Shown piece after piece: positions 23,512 to 32,381 of a DNA stretch of 64,000 bases. This DNA is from Streptomyces lanatus (GTDB taxonomy: Bacteria; Actinomycetota; Actinomycetes; Streptomycetales; Streptomycetaceae): the NCBI RefSeq assembly GCF_014655715.1, contig NZ_BNBM01000005.1:434001-498000 (forward strand), written 5' to 3'. The first letter of the stretch is position 1. Every line of letters begins with the position of its first letter. A program made the translations under genes and the position numbers. Below the pieces are notes generated by a model. That model was not told the origin of the DNA. It did not search any database and worked only from the letters and a program-made list of their open reading frames with translations.

Positions 23512-25149
23512 ATGGCACGCATATCCCGACGTACCCTGCTCGGTTCCCTGGCGGTTGCCTCCGTCCCCGGCGCGCTGACCGCCTGCTCCACCGGCTCCGG
23601 CGACAGCGACATCTCCAACGCCGGCAAGAAGCTGGCCCCTTGGCCGGCGTACCGGCCCGCGAAGGGCCCCAAGCCCGACCTCGCCCCCACCAACGCCGGG
23701 GTCCAGGCCGGCTACACCTCCTACCCCACCGACCTGGTCCGCTCCGTCGCCCGCACCCCTGGCGACGGCTCCACCGTCAAGGCCATGTCGGTGTCCTTCG
23801 GCACCCCGCCCAAGCCCGCCTCCGCCAACCGGTTCTGGGCTGCCGTGGAGAACGCGCTCGGCGTCAAGATCGAGTACACGATCGTCTCCCAGGCCGACTA
23901 CCAGAAGAAGATGGCCACGGTCATGGCCGGCGACCCCGACACCCTGCCGGACATCATCAACGTCTTCTCCGGCTTCGTCCTGCCCCGCGAGGCCGAGTTC
24001 GTACAACGGCGGGCCGAGGATCTGACGCCGTACCTCTCCGGCGACGCGATCGCCGACCACCCCAACCTCGCCAACATCCCCACCCACGCCTGGCGCGACA
24101 TGGGCCGCATCGGCGGCCGTATCTACGGCATCCCGCTGGAGCGCCCACTGCCCGGCTCCACGCTCTGGATCAACCAGGGCATGTTCGCCGACGCGGGCAT
24201 GGAGGAGGGCTGGACCGCCGAGGACTTCGCGGCCGTCGCCAAGAAGGCCACCAGCGGTCGTAGGTTCGCCCTCGGGGCCGCCCAGGGCTCCCTGTTCGGC
24301 AACGCCGTCCACGCCGCCGCCCACAACGCGCCCAGCGAATGGGCCGTCACCAAGGACGGCACCTTCCAGCACTGCTGCGCCGACGAACGCTACAAGGCGG
24401 CGATCGCCTTCCAGGCCAAGCTGCGGGGAAGCGGCTCCTACTACCCCGACTCGACCTCCGTCTCCCAGATCGACCTGACCACCCTCTTCTACAACGGCAC
24501 CGTCGGCTCCATGCAGGACGGCTTCGGCGCCTACCTGCCCAAGTACCTGGAGGCACCCGACGGTCTGACCCCGGCCGCCGCTCTGCCGTACAGCGTCGAC
24601 GGCAAGCCCGGCGGGATCGTCGCCGCCCGCCGCTCCTTCGGATACACCGTCCTGAAGAAGGCCAAGAAGGAACGCATCCAGCTCCTCCTCCGCGTCCTCG
24701 ACTACCTCGCCGCCCCCTTCGGCAGCCAGGAGTGGGAACTCGTCCACTACGGCATCGAGGGCACCCACTTCACCCGGGCCGCCGACGGCTCACCCGAGCC
24801 CACCAAGCTGGGCGAGGTCGAGAACAACACCAACCTGCCGCTGAAGTACCTCGCCGAAGGCCCCCAGGTGCTGTTCGTGCCGGGCAAGCCGGATGCCGTA
24901 CGGGCCCTGCACGCCTGGCAGGAGAAGACCGTGCCGTACGCCATCCGCAACGCCTCCTACGGCCTTCAGTCCCGCACCAAGAACTCCCAGGGCACCACCC
25001 TCAAGGCCCTCCTCGACGACACCGTCACCGGGATCGTCGCCGGACGGCTGCCGCTGTCGGAATGGGACGCGGTGGTGAAGAAGTGGCGTGCCCAGGGTGG
25101 CGACAGAATGGCCGAGGAATTCGCCAAGGACCATGCGGCCAATACGTGA
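23512..25149 (+). CDS. Extracellular sugar-binding lipoprotein
   Basis: This solute-binding protein of 545 residues is long, like the LplA/YtcQ group that binds oligosaccharides. The signal is twin-arginine-like (ISRRTLLGSLA) with a lipobox LTAC; Cys at about residue 25 is followed by STGSGDSD. The binding fold is seen in VKAMSVSFGTPPKP, DTLPDIINVFSGFVLPREAEF, and the aromatic-rich pocket segments GGRIYGIPLERPLPGSTLW and FYNGTVGSMQDGFGAYLPKYL. It starts 29 bp after the second permease. The substrate is probably a plant or bacterial cell-wall oligosaccharide given the neighbouring DUF2264 gene; this is inference. Confidence 0.92.
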   Translation: MARISRRTLLGSLAVASVPGALTACSTGSGDSDISNAGKKLAPWPAYRPAKGPKPDLAPTNAGVQAGYTSYPTDLVRSVARTPGDGSTVKAMSVSFGTPPKPASANRFWAAVENALGVKIEYTIVSQADYQKKMATVMAGDPDTLPDIINVFSGFVLPREAEFVQRRAEDLTPYLSGDAIADHPNLANIPTHAWRDMGRIGGRIYGIPLERPLPGSTLWINQGMFADAGMEEGWTAEDFAAVAKKATSGRRFALGAAQGSLFGNAVHAAAHNAPSEWAVTKDGTFQHCCADERYKAAIAFQAKLRGSGSYYPDSTSVSQIDLTTLFYNGTVGSMQDGFGAYLPKYLEAPDGLTPAAALPYSVDGKPGGIVAARRSFGYTVLKKAKKERIQLLLRVLDYLAAPFGSQEWELVHYGIEGTHFTRAADGSPEPTKLGEVENNTNLPLKYLAEGPQVLFVPGKPDAVRALHAWQEKTVPYAIRNASYGLQSRTKNSQGTTLKALLDDTVTGIVAGRLPLSEWDAVVKKWRAQGGDRMAEEFAKDHAANT

Positions 25150-25169
25150 CGCGGGGGATGGAGAACGGC

Positions 25170-26216
25170 ATGACGGGCAAGGGAAGGGTCACGATCCGCG
25201 AGGTCGCCGAACGGGCGGGCGTCTCGATCGCCACGGCGTCGCGGGCGCTCAGCGGCAACCATCCGGTGCCGGTGGCGACCCGCTCCCGCGTCCTGCGCGC
25301 CGCCCGTGAGCTCGACTACGTCGCCAACGCCCATGCGAGGGCCCTCGTGGGCGCCGGGCGCAAGATGGTCGCCGTCGTCGTCCGCCAGGTCACCAGCCCC
25401 TTCTACGCCCAGGTCGCCGAGGGCGTGGAGGCGGAGGCCGCCGACCGGGGCTGGCTGTGCGTCGTCGGCGCGACCGGTGGGGATCCGCAGCGCGAGATGG
25501 AGTTCGTGCAGCTGATGCGGGAGGAAGGGGCGCGGCTGGTGATCCTGGTGGGCGGGGTCGTCGAGGACGACGCGTATCGCTCGCGTGTCGCGCATTACGC
25601 GCAGGCGCTGGACGCGTCGGGGGCGCGGCTGGTGCTCTGCGGTCGGCCGGCGCCGGATCCCGAAATCCCCGCGCTGGTCGTGGAGTTCGACAATGAGGCG
25701 GGGTCTCGGGCTGTTACCGGGCATCTGCTGTCGGCCGGGCATCGGCGGATCGTCTTTCTCGGGGGGTTGCCCGGGAACACGGCTCTGGACGCGCGGGTCG
25801 CGGGGTATCGGGCGGCGCTCGCGGAGCATGGGGTGCCGGCGGGGGATGCGCGGGTCGTCGATTGCGGGCTGGGGCGGGGGGCCGGGTTGCGGGCCATGGG
25901 TGAACTCCTGAAAGAGACGCGGGAGTTCACTGCCGTTGTCGCCGGGGACGACATGGTCGCGGCGGGGGCGTTGAGGGCGATCGCCGAGGCCGGGTTGCGG
26001 GTGCCGGAGGATGTGTCGGTCGTGGGGTACAACGACATTCCGCTTGCCGAGGACTTCAATCCGCCGTTGACGACTGTGCGGACTCCTGCGGAGGAGTTGG
26101 GGCGGGCTGCGGTGCGGATCGCTCTGCGGGATGCGGAGGGGGGTGGCGGGGGGCGTCATTTGCTCGGTACGCACATTGTGGTCCGCGGTAGCGTCGCGGC
26201 GCCTGGGGGGTCGTAG
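25170..26216 (+). CDS. LacI family transcriptional regulator
   Basis: This sugar-responsive repressor has 348 residues from the ATG at 25170; an ATG at 25158 is also in frame. The N-terminal LacI helix-turn-helix is canonical: VTIREVAERAGVSIATASRALSG with the hinge helix ANAHARALVGAG. The periplasmic-binding-like effector domain includes LVGGVVEDDAYR, GRPAPDPEIPALVVEFDNEAG, HRRIVFLGGLPGN and VPEDVSVVGYNDIPLAEDFNPPLTTVRTP. It lies between the binding protein and the DUF2264 gene on the same strand, and probably binds the two operators at 21651 and 21708. Confidence 0.95.
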   Translation: MTGKGRVTIREVAERAGVSIATASRALSGNHPVPVATRSRVLRAARELDYVANAHARALVGAGRKMVAVVVRQVTSPFYAQVAEGVEAEAADRGWLCVVGATGGDPQREMEFVQLMREEGARLVILVGGVVEDDAYRSRVAHYAQALDASGARLVLCGRPAPDPEIPALVVEFDNEAGSRAVTGHLLSAGHRRIVFLGGLPGNTALDARVAGYRAALAEHGVPAGDARVVDCGLGRGAGLRAMGELLKETREFTAVVAGDDMVAAGALRAIAEAGLRVPEDVSVVGYNDIPLAEDFNPPLTTVRTPAEELGRAAVRIALRDAEGGGGGRHLLGTHIVVRGSVAAPGGS

Positions 26217-26235
26217 GCGGGTGCGGGCTGGTTGT

Positions 26236-26288
26236 GGCTGGTCGCGCCCACGCGGCGGAGCCGCATATCGATACAGCCCCGCGCCCCT
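26236..26288 (+). repeat. Dispersed 3'-end repeat, copy B
   Basis: This 53-bp copy differs at three positions from the one at 19931. It begins 19 bp after the LacI gene stop and lies within the 117 bp before the DUF2264 gene, in the same orientation relative to the upstream gene as copy A. Confidence 0.75.
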
Positions 26289-26333
26289 AAAAGCCCCCCG
26301 GGCGCCCCTGGCTCATGGAGGACCGAACCTCGT

Positions 26334-28181
26334 ATGACCGCGACGCACAGCCGTCTGTCGGCTCACCTCACCGGCTGGACCCGTGCCCAATGGGAAGCCG
26401 TCGCCGATCGGCTTCTGGATGGGCTCGTCCCGTATGCGACGCCCGGCTTCGCTCAGTACCGCCTTCCCGGGCCGGCCAGCCACTCGGGTCCCTGGTCCGA
26501 CGGGCTGGAAGGATTCGCTCGGTCCTTTCTCCTCGCCGCCTTCCGTATCGCCGGCTTGGACGGCCGTGTCGGACCCGCGCTCATCGAGCGTTACGCCACC
26601 GGCCTCGCCGCCGGTACCGATCCGCACCACCCCGAGCACTGGCCGCCCATCACCGATCGCGCCCAGCCGATGGTCGAGGCGGCCTCCATCGCCGTAGCGC
26701 TGCATGAGTCGCGGCGTTGGCTGTGGGATCACCTCGATGACGGAGTGCGGCAGCGGGTGTGCGAGTGGCTCGGGGGGTTTCTCGGGGCCGACGTCAATGA
26801 CTCCAACTGGCGGTTGTTCCAGGTCATCGCGGAGGAGTTCCTGGCCTCCGTGGGGGCGCCGCACCGTCGGGACGAGATCGATGCGGGGCTTGCGCGGCTC
26901 GAGGACTGGTATCGGGGTGGGGGGTGGTACACCGATGGTGAGGGGCGGAAGTTCGACTACTACAACGCCTGGGCGCTGCAGCTGTATCCGGTGCTGTGGG
27001 AGCGGATCGCGGGGCCGAGGGCGGACCCGGCGATCGTGGCCCGGCATCGGGAGCGGCTGCGGGAATTCCTCAACGTCCACCAGTACTTCTTCGGGGGCGA
27101 CGGCGCCCCGGTCCACCAAGGCCGTTCCCTCACCTACCGTTTCGCCACCACCGCCCCGCTCTGGGCCGGTTCCCTCGCCGACGCCAACCCGCTCCCGCCC
27201 GGCCGCACCCGGCGTCTCGCCTCCGGCGCGCTGAAGCACTTCGTGGAACGGGGCGTGCCCGATGAGCGGGGCCTGCTCACGCTCGGCTGGTACCGGCCCT
27301 TCGGTCCCGTCACCCAGCGCTACTCGGGCCCCGCCTCCCCGTACTGGGCGAGCAAGGCCTTCCTGGGGCTGTTGCTGCCTGCGGACCACCCGGTCTGGAC
27401 GGCACCCGAGGAGCCCGCGCCCGTCGACACCGAGGACCACTGCCTCGCCCTGCCCGCCCCGGGCTGGCTGCTGCACTCCACCGCCGCCGACGGGATCGTA
27501 CGGCTCGTCAACCACGGCAGCGACCGGCTCCCGCCCCCTCCGGCGACCGGCGACGACAGTCCCCACTACGCCCGGTTCGCCTACTCCAGCGCGACCGCGC
27601 CCGAGACTCCCGGGCCCGACAACCACATCGCCCTGCTGGCCAAGGACGGCACCCCGTCACCGCGCGGGCGCATCCGGCCCCTCGGCGTCCAGGGGCGGCG
27701 GGCGGCGTCCGCGCAGGACGGGGGGATCGAGACCGTCAGTCTGGTGCGCGGGGCTTGGGAGGTGCGGGTGCATCGCATCGGCGGGCCGAGAGATATGCCC
27801 GTGAGGGAGGGGGGTTGGGCTGTGGCCGATGACGGCTCACCTCCCGACATCCACATCGGTCCGGCCCGAGCCGTGGCCCGCCGAGCGGACGGGCTGACCA
27901 GCGCGCTCGTCGGACTCTACGGCTGGGACGGTGCGGAGGCGACCGTCGTGCGGGGCGTCGACACCAATGCCGTGGGCCGCCACTCGGCGACCCCGGTGTT
28001 CCAACTGCCGTACGCGCCCCCACTGTTGGTCACCCTCGTCGTACTGAGCGCCGACCCTCACCTGTCACTCACCGGAGCCGATGCGACCGTCACCGCCGAC
28101 GGCAACGTCGAGGTCCGCTTCCCCGACGGCACCCTGGCGCTCAGCCCAACGCCGACCTCAGCGCCCGCAGAAACCCGCTGA
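26334..28181 (+). CDS. DUF2264 domain protein, probable carbohydrate-active enzyme
   Basis: The protein has 615 residues from the ATG at 26334 (GGAGGA upstream). It matches DUF2264 over the first about 370 residues (GPWSDGLEGFARSFLLAAFRIAG, DVNDSNWRLFQVIAEEFLASVG, WYTDGEGRKFDYYNAWALQLYP, HQYFFGGDGAPVHQGRSLTYRF, SPYWASKAFLGLLLP). These look like an alpha/alpha barrel with conserved Asp/Asn/Tyr/His pocket residues. A beta-rich C-terminal domain follows. I recall DUF2264 being tied to uronic-acid glycosidases (CAZy GH154), but could not check it. No signal peptide is seen, so it would act on imported oligosaccharide. Its last 41 bases overlap cobC on the other strand. Confidence 0.85.
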   Translation: MTATHSRLSAHLTGWTRAQWEAVADRLLDGLVPYATPGFAQYRLPGPASHSGPWSDGLEGFARSFLLAAFRIAGLDGRVGPALIERYATGLAAGTDPHHPEHWPPITDRAQPMVEAASIAVALHESRRWLWDHLDDGVRQRVCEWLGGFLGADVNDSNWRLFQVIAEEFLASVGAPHRRDEIDAGLARLEDWYRGGGWYTDGEGRKFDYYNAWALQLYPVLWERIAGPRADPAIVARHRERLREFLNVHQYFFGGDGAPVHQGRSLTYRFATTAPLWAGSLADANPLPPGRTRRLASGALKHFVERGVPDERGLLTLGWYRPFGPVTQRYSGPASPYWASKAFLGLLLPADHPVWTAPEEPAPVDTEDHCLALPAPGWLLHSTAADGIVRLVNHGSDRLPPPPATGDDSPHYARFAYSSATAPETPGPDNHIALLAKDGTPSPRGRIRPLGVQGRRAASAQDGGIETVSLVRGAWEVRVHRIGGPRDMPVREGGWAVADDGSPPDIHIGPARAVARRADGLTSALVGLYGWDGAEATVVRGVDTNAVGRHSATPVFQLPYAPPLLVTLVVLSADPHLSLTGADATVTADGNVEVRFPDGTLALSPTPTSAPAETR

Positions 28182-29193
28182 CCGTGGCCCGGTCCCGTAC
28201 CGCGAGCCGTAGCCACTCCTCGCCGAGGCCGGGGAAGGTGTCACCGCGTCGGACCGCGTACCCGAGGTCGCGCAGGCGCCGGCGTACGGTGGCCGCCTCC
28301 GGCAGTCGTACGAGGACGAAGGGACCCTCGGCCGGTTCGACCACCCGGAGTCCGGCCGCCGCGAACTCGCCGAGCCCCGCGACGAGATGGGCCCGGTCGG
28401 CGGCGATACGGTGCGCCGCGTGGGCCGCCTCCGCCAGTGCCCGGGGCGACACACAGGCTTCGGCGGCGGTGAGCGCGGGCGTGGAGACCGGCCAGAGCGG
28501 CTGGGCGCGCTCCAGGTCGGTGATGGTCTCCGGGGCGGCGAGGATGTAGCCGATGCGCAGGCCTGCCAGGCCCCAGGTCTTGGTCAGACTGCGGAGTACC
28601 ACGAGCCCCGGCACGTCCGTCCGTGCCGCCAGCGCCTCCCGTTCGTCCGGTACCGCGTCCATGAACGCCTCGTCCACCACCAACGTCCGCCCGGGGCGGG
28701 CGAGTTGGGTGATGGAGGCGGCCGGGTGCAGTACCGACGTCGGGTTGGTCGGGTTGCCGATCACCACCAGGTCGGCGTCCTCGGGGACGGCCGCCGGGTC
28801 GAGCCGGAAGCCGTCCTCCGCCCGCAGCAGCACCCGGTCGACGGTGTGCCCGGCGTCCCGCAGGGCGGCCTCCGGTTCCGTGAACTGGGGGTGCACGACC
28901 ACCGGCCGACGCACCTTCAGCGCCCGCGCCAGCAGCACGAACGCCTCCGCCGCCCCCGCCGTCAGCAGCACCCGCTCCACCGGCAGCCCGTGCCGCGCCG
29001 CCACCGCCGCCCGCGCGGCCCGCCCGTCCGGGTAGGCCGCGAGCGAGCCCAGTGACTCGGCGATGCGCTCGCGCAGCCACGCGGGCGGGGTGTCCGCGCG
29101 GACGTTCACGGCGAGGTCGACCAGCGCCGAGCCGTCGTCACGGACCTCGGAGTCCCCGTGGTGCCGCAGGTCGTGAGGGTCCTCAGTGGGCAT
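28141..29193 (-). CDS. cobC: CobC-like PLP aminotransferase/threonine-phosphate decarboxylase (Rv2231c type)
   Basis: This 350-residue fold-type I PLP protein is the last gene of the cobalamin operon. In this family the enzyme supplies aminopropanol phosphate or a related amine for the nucleotide-loop side chain of B12; the actinobacterial Rv2231c-type protein is assigned that role by context. Motifs: LAVNVRADTPPAWLRERI at the N-terminus, LLTAGAAEAFVLLARAL, VVIGNPTNPTSVLHP, LVVDEAFMDAVP, and the Schiff-base lysine in LRSLTKTWGLAGLRIGY. Its start overlaps the cbiX stop by 11 bp. Confidence 0.9.
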   Translation of the reverse strand: MPTEDPHDLRHHGDSEVRDDGSALVDLAVNVRADTPPAWLRERIAESLGSLAAYPDGRAARAAVAARHGLPVERVLLTAGAAEAFVLLARALKVRRPVVVHPQFTEPEAALRDAGHTVDRVLLRAEDGFRLDPAAVPEDADLVVIGNPTNPTSVLHPAASITQLARPGRTLVVDEAFMDAVPDEREALAARTDVPGLVVLRSLTKTWGLAGLRIGYILAAPETITDLERAQPLWPVSTPALTAAEACVSPRALAEAAHAAHRIAADRAHLVAGLGEFAAAGLRVVEPAEGPFVLVRLPEAATVRRRLRDLGYAVRRGDTFPGLGEEWLRLAVRDRATVSGFLRALRSALG

Positions 29194-30100
29194 GGGAGTG
29201 CGCGCCGTGATGGTGGTGGCCGTGGTCGTGGTGACCGTCGTCGTCGGGGTGGAAGTGCGGCTGCTGGGGCATGCCGACCTTGTCCTCGAAGCCGGGCAGC
29301 GCGATGCGGTACACGCAGGAGTCGCAGTTCATCCGCAGATCGCCCTTCACGGCCTCCTCGTACCGCTCCATCACGAGGTCGAGAAGCTCGGGCTCAGGAC
29401 CGATGACGTCCGCCGAGCGCACCTCCACCTCGGGGTGCGCCTCCGCCCAGCCCTCGGTCTGCTGCCGGACCCGGTCCGGCAGGATGCCGGTGAAGAGGAA
29501 GTAGGGGAGGACTACGATCTTCGACGCCCCCAGCTTCACGCACCGGTCCAAGCCGCTCGGTACGTCCGGTGCCGCGAGCGACACGAACGCCGTCTCCACG
29601 CCCGCGTAACCGCGCCCCTCCCACAGCAGCCGCGCCGCCTTGTGCACCTCGGCGTTGGCGTCCGGGTCGGTCGAGCCGCGCCCGACCAGCAGCACGGTCA
29701 CATCCCCCCGGCTCTGCAGGTCACGCCCGCCGAGGGCCTCGTCGAGCCGCCGCTCCAGCACCGACAGCAGCGACGGGTGCGGGCCCAGCGGACGGCCGTA
29801 GGTGTACGAGATCCCGGGGTGCCGCTCCTTCTCGCGGGCCAGCGCGGCCGGGATGTCGCCCTTGGCGTGCCCGGCGGAGACCAGCATGAGCGGCACGGCG
29901 GCGAACCGCCGCACGCCCTGCTCGACCAGCTCGGTGACGGCGTCGCCCAGCGGCGGCGGGGAGAGCTCGATGAAGCCGCCCGCGACGGGCAGTTCGGGGT
30001 GGCGGCGGCCCAACTCCCGTACGAAGTCGCGGAACGCTTCGGCCCCGGCGTCGTCCCGGGTGCCGTGACCGGCGATGAGCAGGGCGGGCGGGGTGGTCAC
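29183..30100 (-). CDS. cbiX: Sirohydrochlorin chelatase, CbiX family
   Basis: This class II chelatase has 305 residues from GTG 30100 (AGGAGAAATC before it). It inserts Co or Fe into sirohydrochlorin. Two CbiX repeats are seen: residues about 1-125 (PALLIAGHGTRDDAGAEAF, with the metal-binding His, and PLMLVSAGHAKGDIPAAL) and 135-260 (VLLVGRGSTDPDANAEVHKAARL, VLPYFLFTGILPDRVR). After them comes MNCDSCVYR, a CxxC pair, and a strongly His-rich tail (HHDHGHHHHGAHSHAH) that probably stores or delivers metal. Its start overlaps the cobH stop (GTGA). Confidence 0.92.
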   Translation of the reverse strand: MTTPPALLIAGHGTRDDAGAEAFRDFVRELGRRHPELPVAGGFIELSPPPLGDAVTELVEQGVRRFAAVPLMLVSAGHAKGDIPAALAREKERHPGISYTYGRPLGPHPSLLSVLERRLDEALGGRDLQSRGDVTVLLVGRGSTDPDANAEVHKAARLLWEGRGYAGVETAFVSLAAPDVPSGLDRCVKLGASKIVVLPYFLFTGILPDRVRQQTEGWAEAHPEVEVRSADVIGPEPELLDLVMERYEEAVKGDLRMNCDSCVYRIALPGFEDKVGMPQQPHFHPDDDGHHDHGHHHHGAHSHAH

Positions 30101-30690
30101 GATTTCTCCTCGGGATGGGTGACGGGGTGGTGGTAAAGGAGGGCGTTGAGTGCGGCGGAGGCCACCGCCGAACCGCCCTTCTCGGACACGTTGCTCACGG
30201 CGGGCAGCCCGCTCTCGCGCAACGCGGCCTTGGACTCGACCGCGCCGACGAAGCCGACGGGCAGCCCGATGACGAGGGCGGGGGAGGCGTCGAGGGTGAG
30301 CAGCTCCTCCAGGGCGGTGGGCGCGTTGCCGATCACCCAGAGCGCGCCGGGCCCGACCTGCTCGTAGGCCAGCCGGATGGCGTGCGCCGAGCGGGTCAGG
30401 TCCGGGCCGGCCACGGCGTCCTTCAGCCGGCACACGGTGTCGCGGCGGGTGATCCCGGCCGCCACCATCTCGACGTCCACGACGACCGGCGCCCCGGAGT
30501 GCAGCGCGGCATGCGCCTTCTCCAGCTCGCCCTCGTCCATGACGAGATCCGTCGCGTAGTCGAGGTCGGCGGCCGAGTGGATGACCCGCTCCACGACCGA
30601 CCTGGTCAGCGGCGGGAAGTGCGAGGTGTCCAGGCGGGCACGCAGCCGCCGGTACGACTCCACCTCGATCGGATGCACGACGCGGTTCAC
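30097..30690 (-). CDS. cobH: Precorrin-8X methylmutase
   Basis: CobH moves the methyl group from C-11 to C-12 of precorrin-8X to give hydrogenobyrinic acid. This protein has 197 residues from GTG 30690, close to the usual length of about 210. The catalytic His region is ERVIHSAADLDYATDLV, and VVVDVEMVAAGITRR, LWVIGNAPTALEEL and GLPVGFVGAVESKAAL are the family blocks. It is coupled on both sides by 4-bp GTGA overlaps. Confidence 0.95.
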   Translation of the reverse strand: MNRVVHPIEVESYRRLRARLDTSHFPPLTRSVVERVIHSAADLDYATDLVMDEGELEKAHAALHSGAPVVVDVEMVAAGITRRDTVCRLKDAVAGPDLTRSAHAIRLAYEQVGPGALWVIGNAPTALEELLTLDASPALVIGLPVGFVGAVESKAALRESGLPAVSNVSEKGGSAVASAALNALLYHHPVTHPEEKS

Positions 30691-32381
30691 TCGGCGCCCT
30701 CCCGCCCCGTCTGCCAGCGGTAGCCGCGCGGTGTCACCATGCGGCCCGCGATGTCCCGGGTCGCCGTGTTGCCGACGGTCACGACCGTCATCATGTCGAC
30801 CGTCGCCGGGTCCAGGGACCCCAGGGTCGTCAGCCGACTGGACTCGTCCGGCCGCGACGCCTGCCGTACGACACCGACCGGCGTCGTCGGCTCGCGGTGC
30901 TCGGCGAGGATCGCGAGGGCCTTCGGGAGCTGCCAGTCGCGGCCGCGTGAACGCGGGTTGTAGAAGGTGACCACGATGTCCGCCTCGGCCGCCGCCCGCA
31001 CCCGCCGCTCGATGACCTCCCACGGTGTGTGCAGGTCGGAGAGGCTGATCGACACATGGTCGTGGCCCAGCGGGGCGCCGAGGATCGCGGCGGCGGCGAG
31101 GGCGGCGGTCACGCCCGGAACGCCTACGACGTCGATGTCGTCGGACGCCTCGGCCAGCGCGGGGGAGGCCATGGCGTACACGCCCGCGTCCCCGCTGCCG
31201 ATCAGCGCGACGGCCTGTCCACGCCGGGCCTCGGCCACCGCCGTACGCGCCCGCTCCTCCTCGGCGCCCAGCCCCGACTCCAGGATCCGGGTGCCGGGGC
31301 GCAGCAGATCGCGGATCTGGTCGACGTACTGGTCGAGGCCGACCAGCACCGACGCCCGCCGCAGCTCCCCCTTCGCGCGCGGAGTCAGCAGGTCCCGGGC
31401 GCCGGGCCCGAGCCCGACGACCGCGAGCCGCCCGCGCCCAGGACGCCGTACGACGGCACAGGTCGCCATGGCGGGGGACGCCGTGGACTTGCGCTTGGGG
31501 ACGAGGAGTTCACCGCCGCCGAGCAGGGCCGCGGCCTCGGCGACGGAGGGGGTTCCTACGGCGGCGAGCGGTGCGTCGGAGGGGTTGGGGACGTCGATCG
31601 CGGCCAGTGCGTCGGCGGGGTGGGTGACGAGGGGGACGCCCAGGTGGGCCGCCGCCTCGACGATGCCGGGTTCGTCGGCCTTGGCGTCGACGGTGGCGAG
31701 TTCGGCGAGGGAGGCGGGGGAGAGGCCGGCGTCACGGAGAGTGTCGGTGATGAGGGTCAGTACCTCGTCCACCGGCGCCCCCTTGGAGGCCCCCACGCCG
31801 ACGACGAGGGTCGGCGGACGCAGCACGACCTCGCCGTCGCCGGGCTCGACCAGCCGGTCCGTCAGCCGGATGGTGTACGTCCCCTCGGTGCCGACTTTCA
31901 GCGGCGGCAGGGGCCACTCGACATCTGCCCTCAACGCCACTGCCTCCCCGTCCAGCAGTGCCCGCGAGACCCCGGAGACATCGCCCTCCACCGGGAAGCC
32001 GAGGGTGTCCAGACCGGGTATGTCCACGGCATCGGTCGCCGTAGTCACCACCGGCTCGACGCCCAGCAACTCCCCGACCTCCCGGGCGAGTTCATTGGCG
32101 CCGCCGCCGTGTCCGCCGACCAGCGACACGGCGAACCGCCCGCCCTCGTCGACGCATACGACACCCGGGTCGGTCGCCTTGTCGCCCAGCAGCGGGGCGA
32201 TCAGCCGGACGACCGCGCCGGTCGCCAGAAAGCAGACGAGCTGCTCGCACTCCACGAACGCGCGCCGGACGGCGTCCCCGACGGGCACGTCGTCGTAGCT
32301 GCGCACGCGGTCCGGCCACGCCGCGGCCAGCCGGTCGTGTGCCGCCGCCCCCGCCGCGGTGGCGGAAATGAGGCCGATCAC
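30687..32381 (-). CDS. cobJ: CbiG-CobJ fusion: cobalt-precorrin-5A hydrolase / precorrin-3B C17-methyltransferase
   Basis: This bifunctional protein has 564 residues from GTG 32381. Residues about 1-310 are CbiG-like (MIGLISATAAGAAAHDRL, ECEQLVCFLATGAVVRLIAPLL, VVGVGASKGAPVDEVLTLI). Residues about 330-560 are the SAM-dependent CobJ domain (RLAVVGLGPGARDLLTPRA, VLVGLDQYVDQIRDLL, ALIGSGDAGVYAMASPALAE, GAPLGHDHVSISLSDLHTPW). CobJ methylates C-17 with ring contraction; CbiG removes the C-2 unit in the cobalt-early route. Such fusions are known in actinobacteria. It overlaps its neighbours by GTGA on both sides. Confidence 0.93.
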   Translation of the reverse strand: MIGLISATAAGAAAHDRLAAAWPDRVRSYDDVPVGDAVRRAFVECEQLVCFLATGAVVRLIAPLLGDKATDPGVVCVDEGGRFAVSLVGGHGGGANELAREVGELLGVEPVVTTATDAVDIPGLDTLGFPVEGDVSGVSRALLDGEAVALRADVEWPLPPLKVGTEGTYTIRLTDRLVEPGDGEVVLRPPTLVVGVGASKGAPVDEVLTLITDTLRDAGLSPASLAELATVDAKADEPGIVEAAAHLGVPLVTHPADALAAIDVPNPSDAPLAAVGTPSVAEAAALLGGGELLVPKRKSTASPAMATCAVVRRPGRGRLAVVGLGPGARDLLTPRAKGELRRASVLVGLDQYVDQIRDLLRPGTRILESGLGAEEERARTAVAEARRGQAVALIGSGDAGVYAMASPALAEASDDIDVVGVPGVTAALAAAAILGAPLGHDHVSISLSDLHTPWEVIERRVRAAAEADIVVTFYNPRSRGRDWQLPKALAILAEHREPTTPVGVVRQASRPDESSRLTTLGSLDPATVDMMTVVTVGNTATRDIAGRMVTPRGYRWQTGREGAE

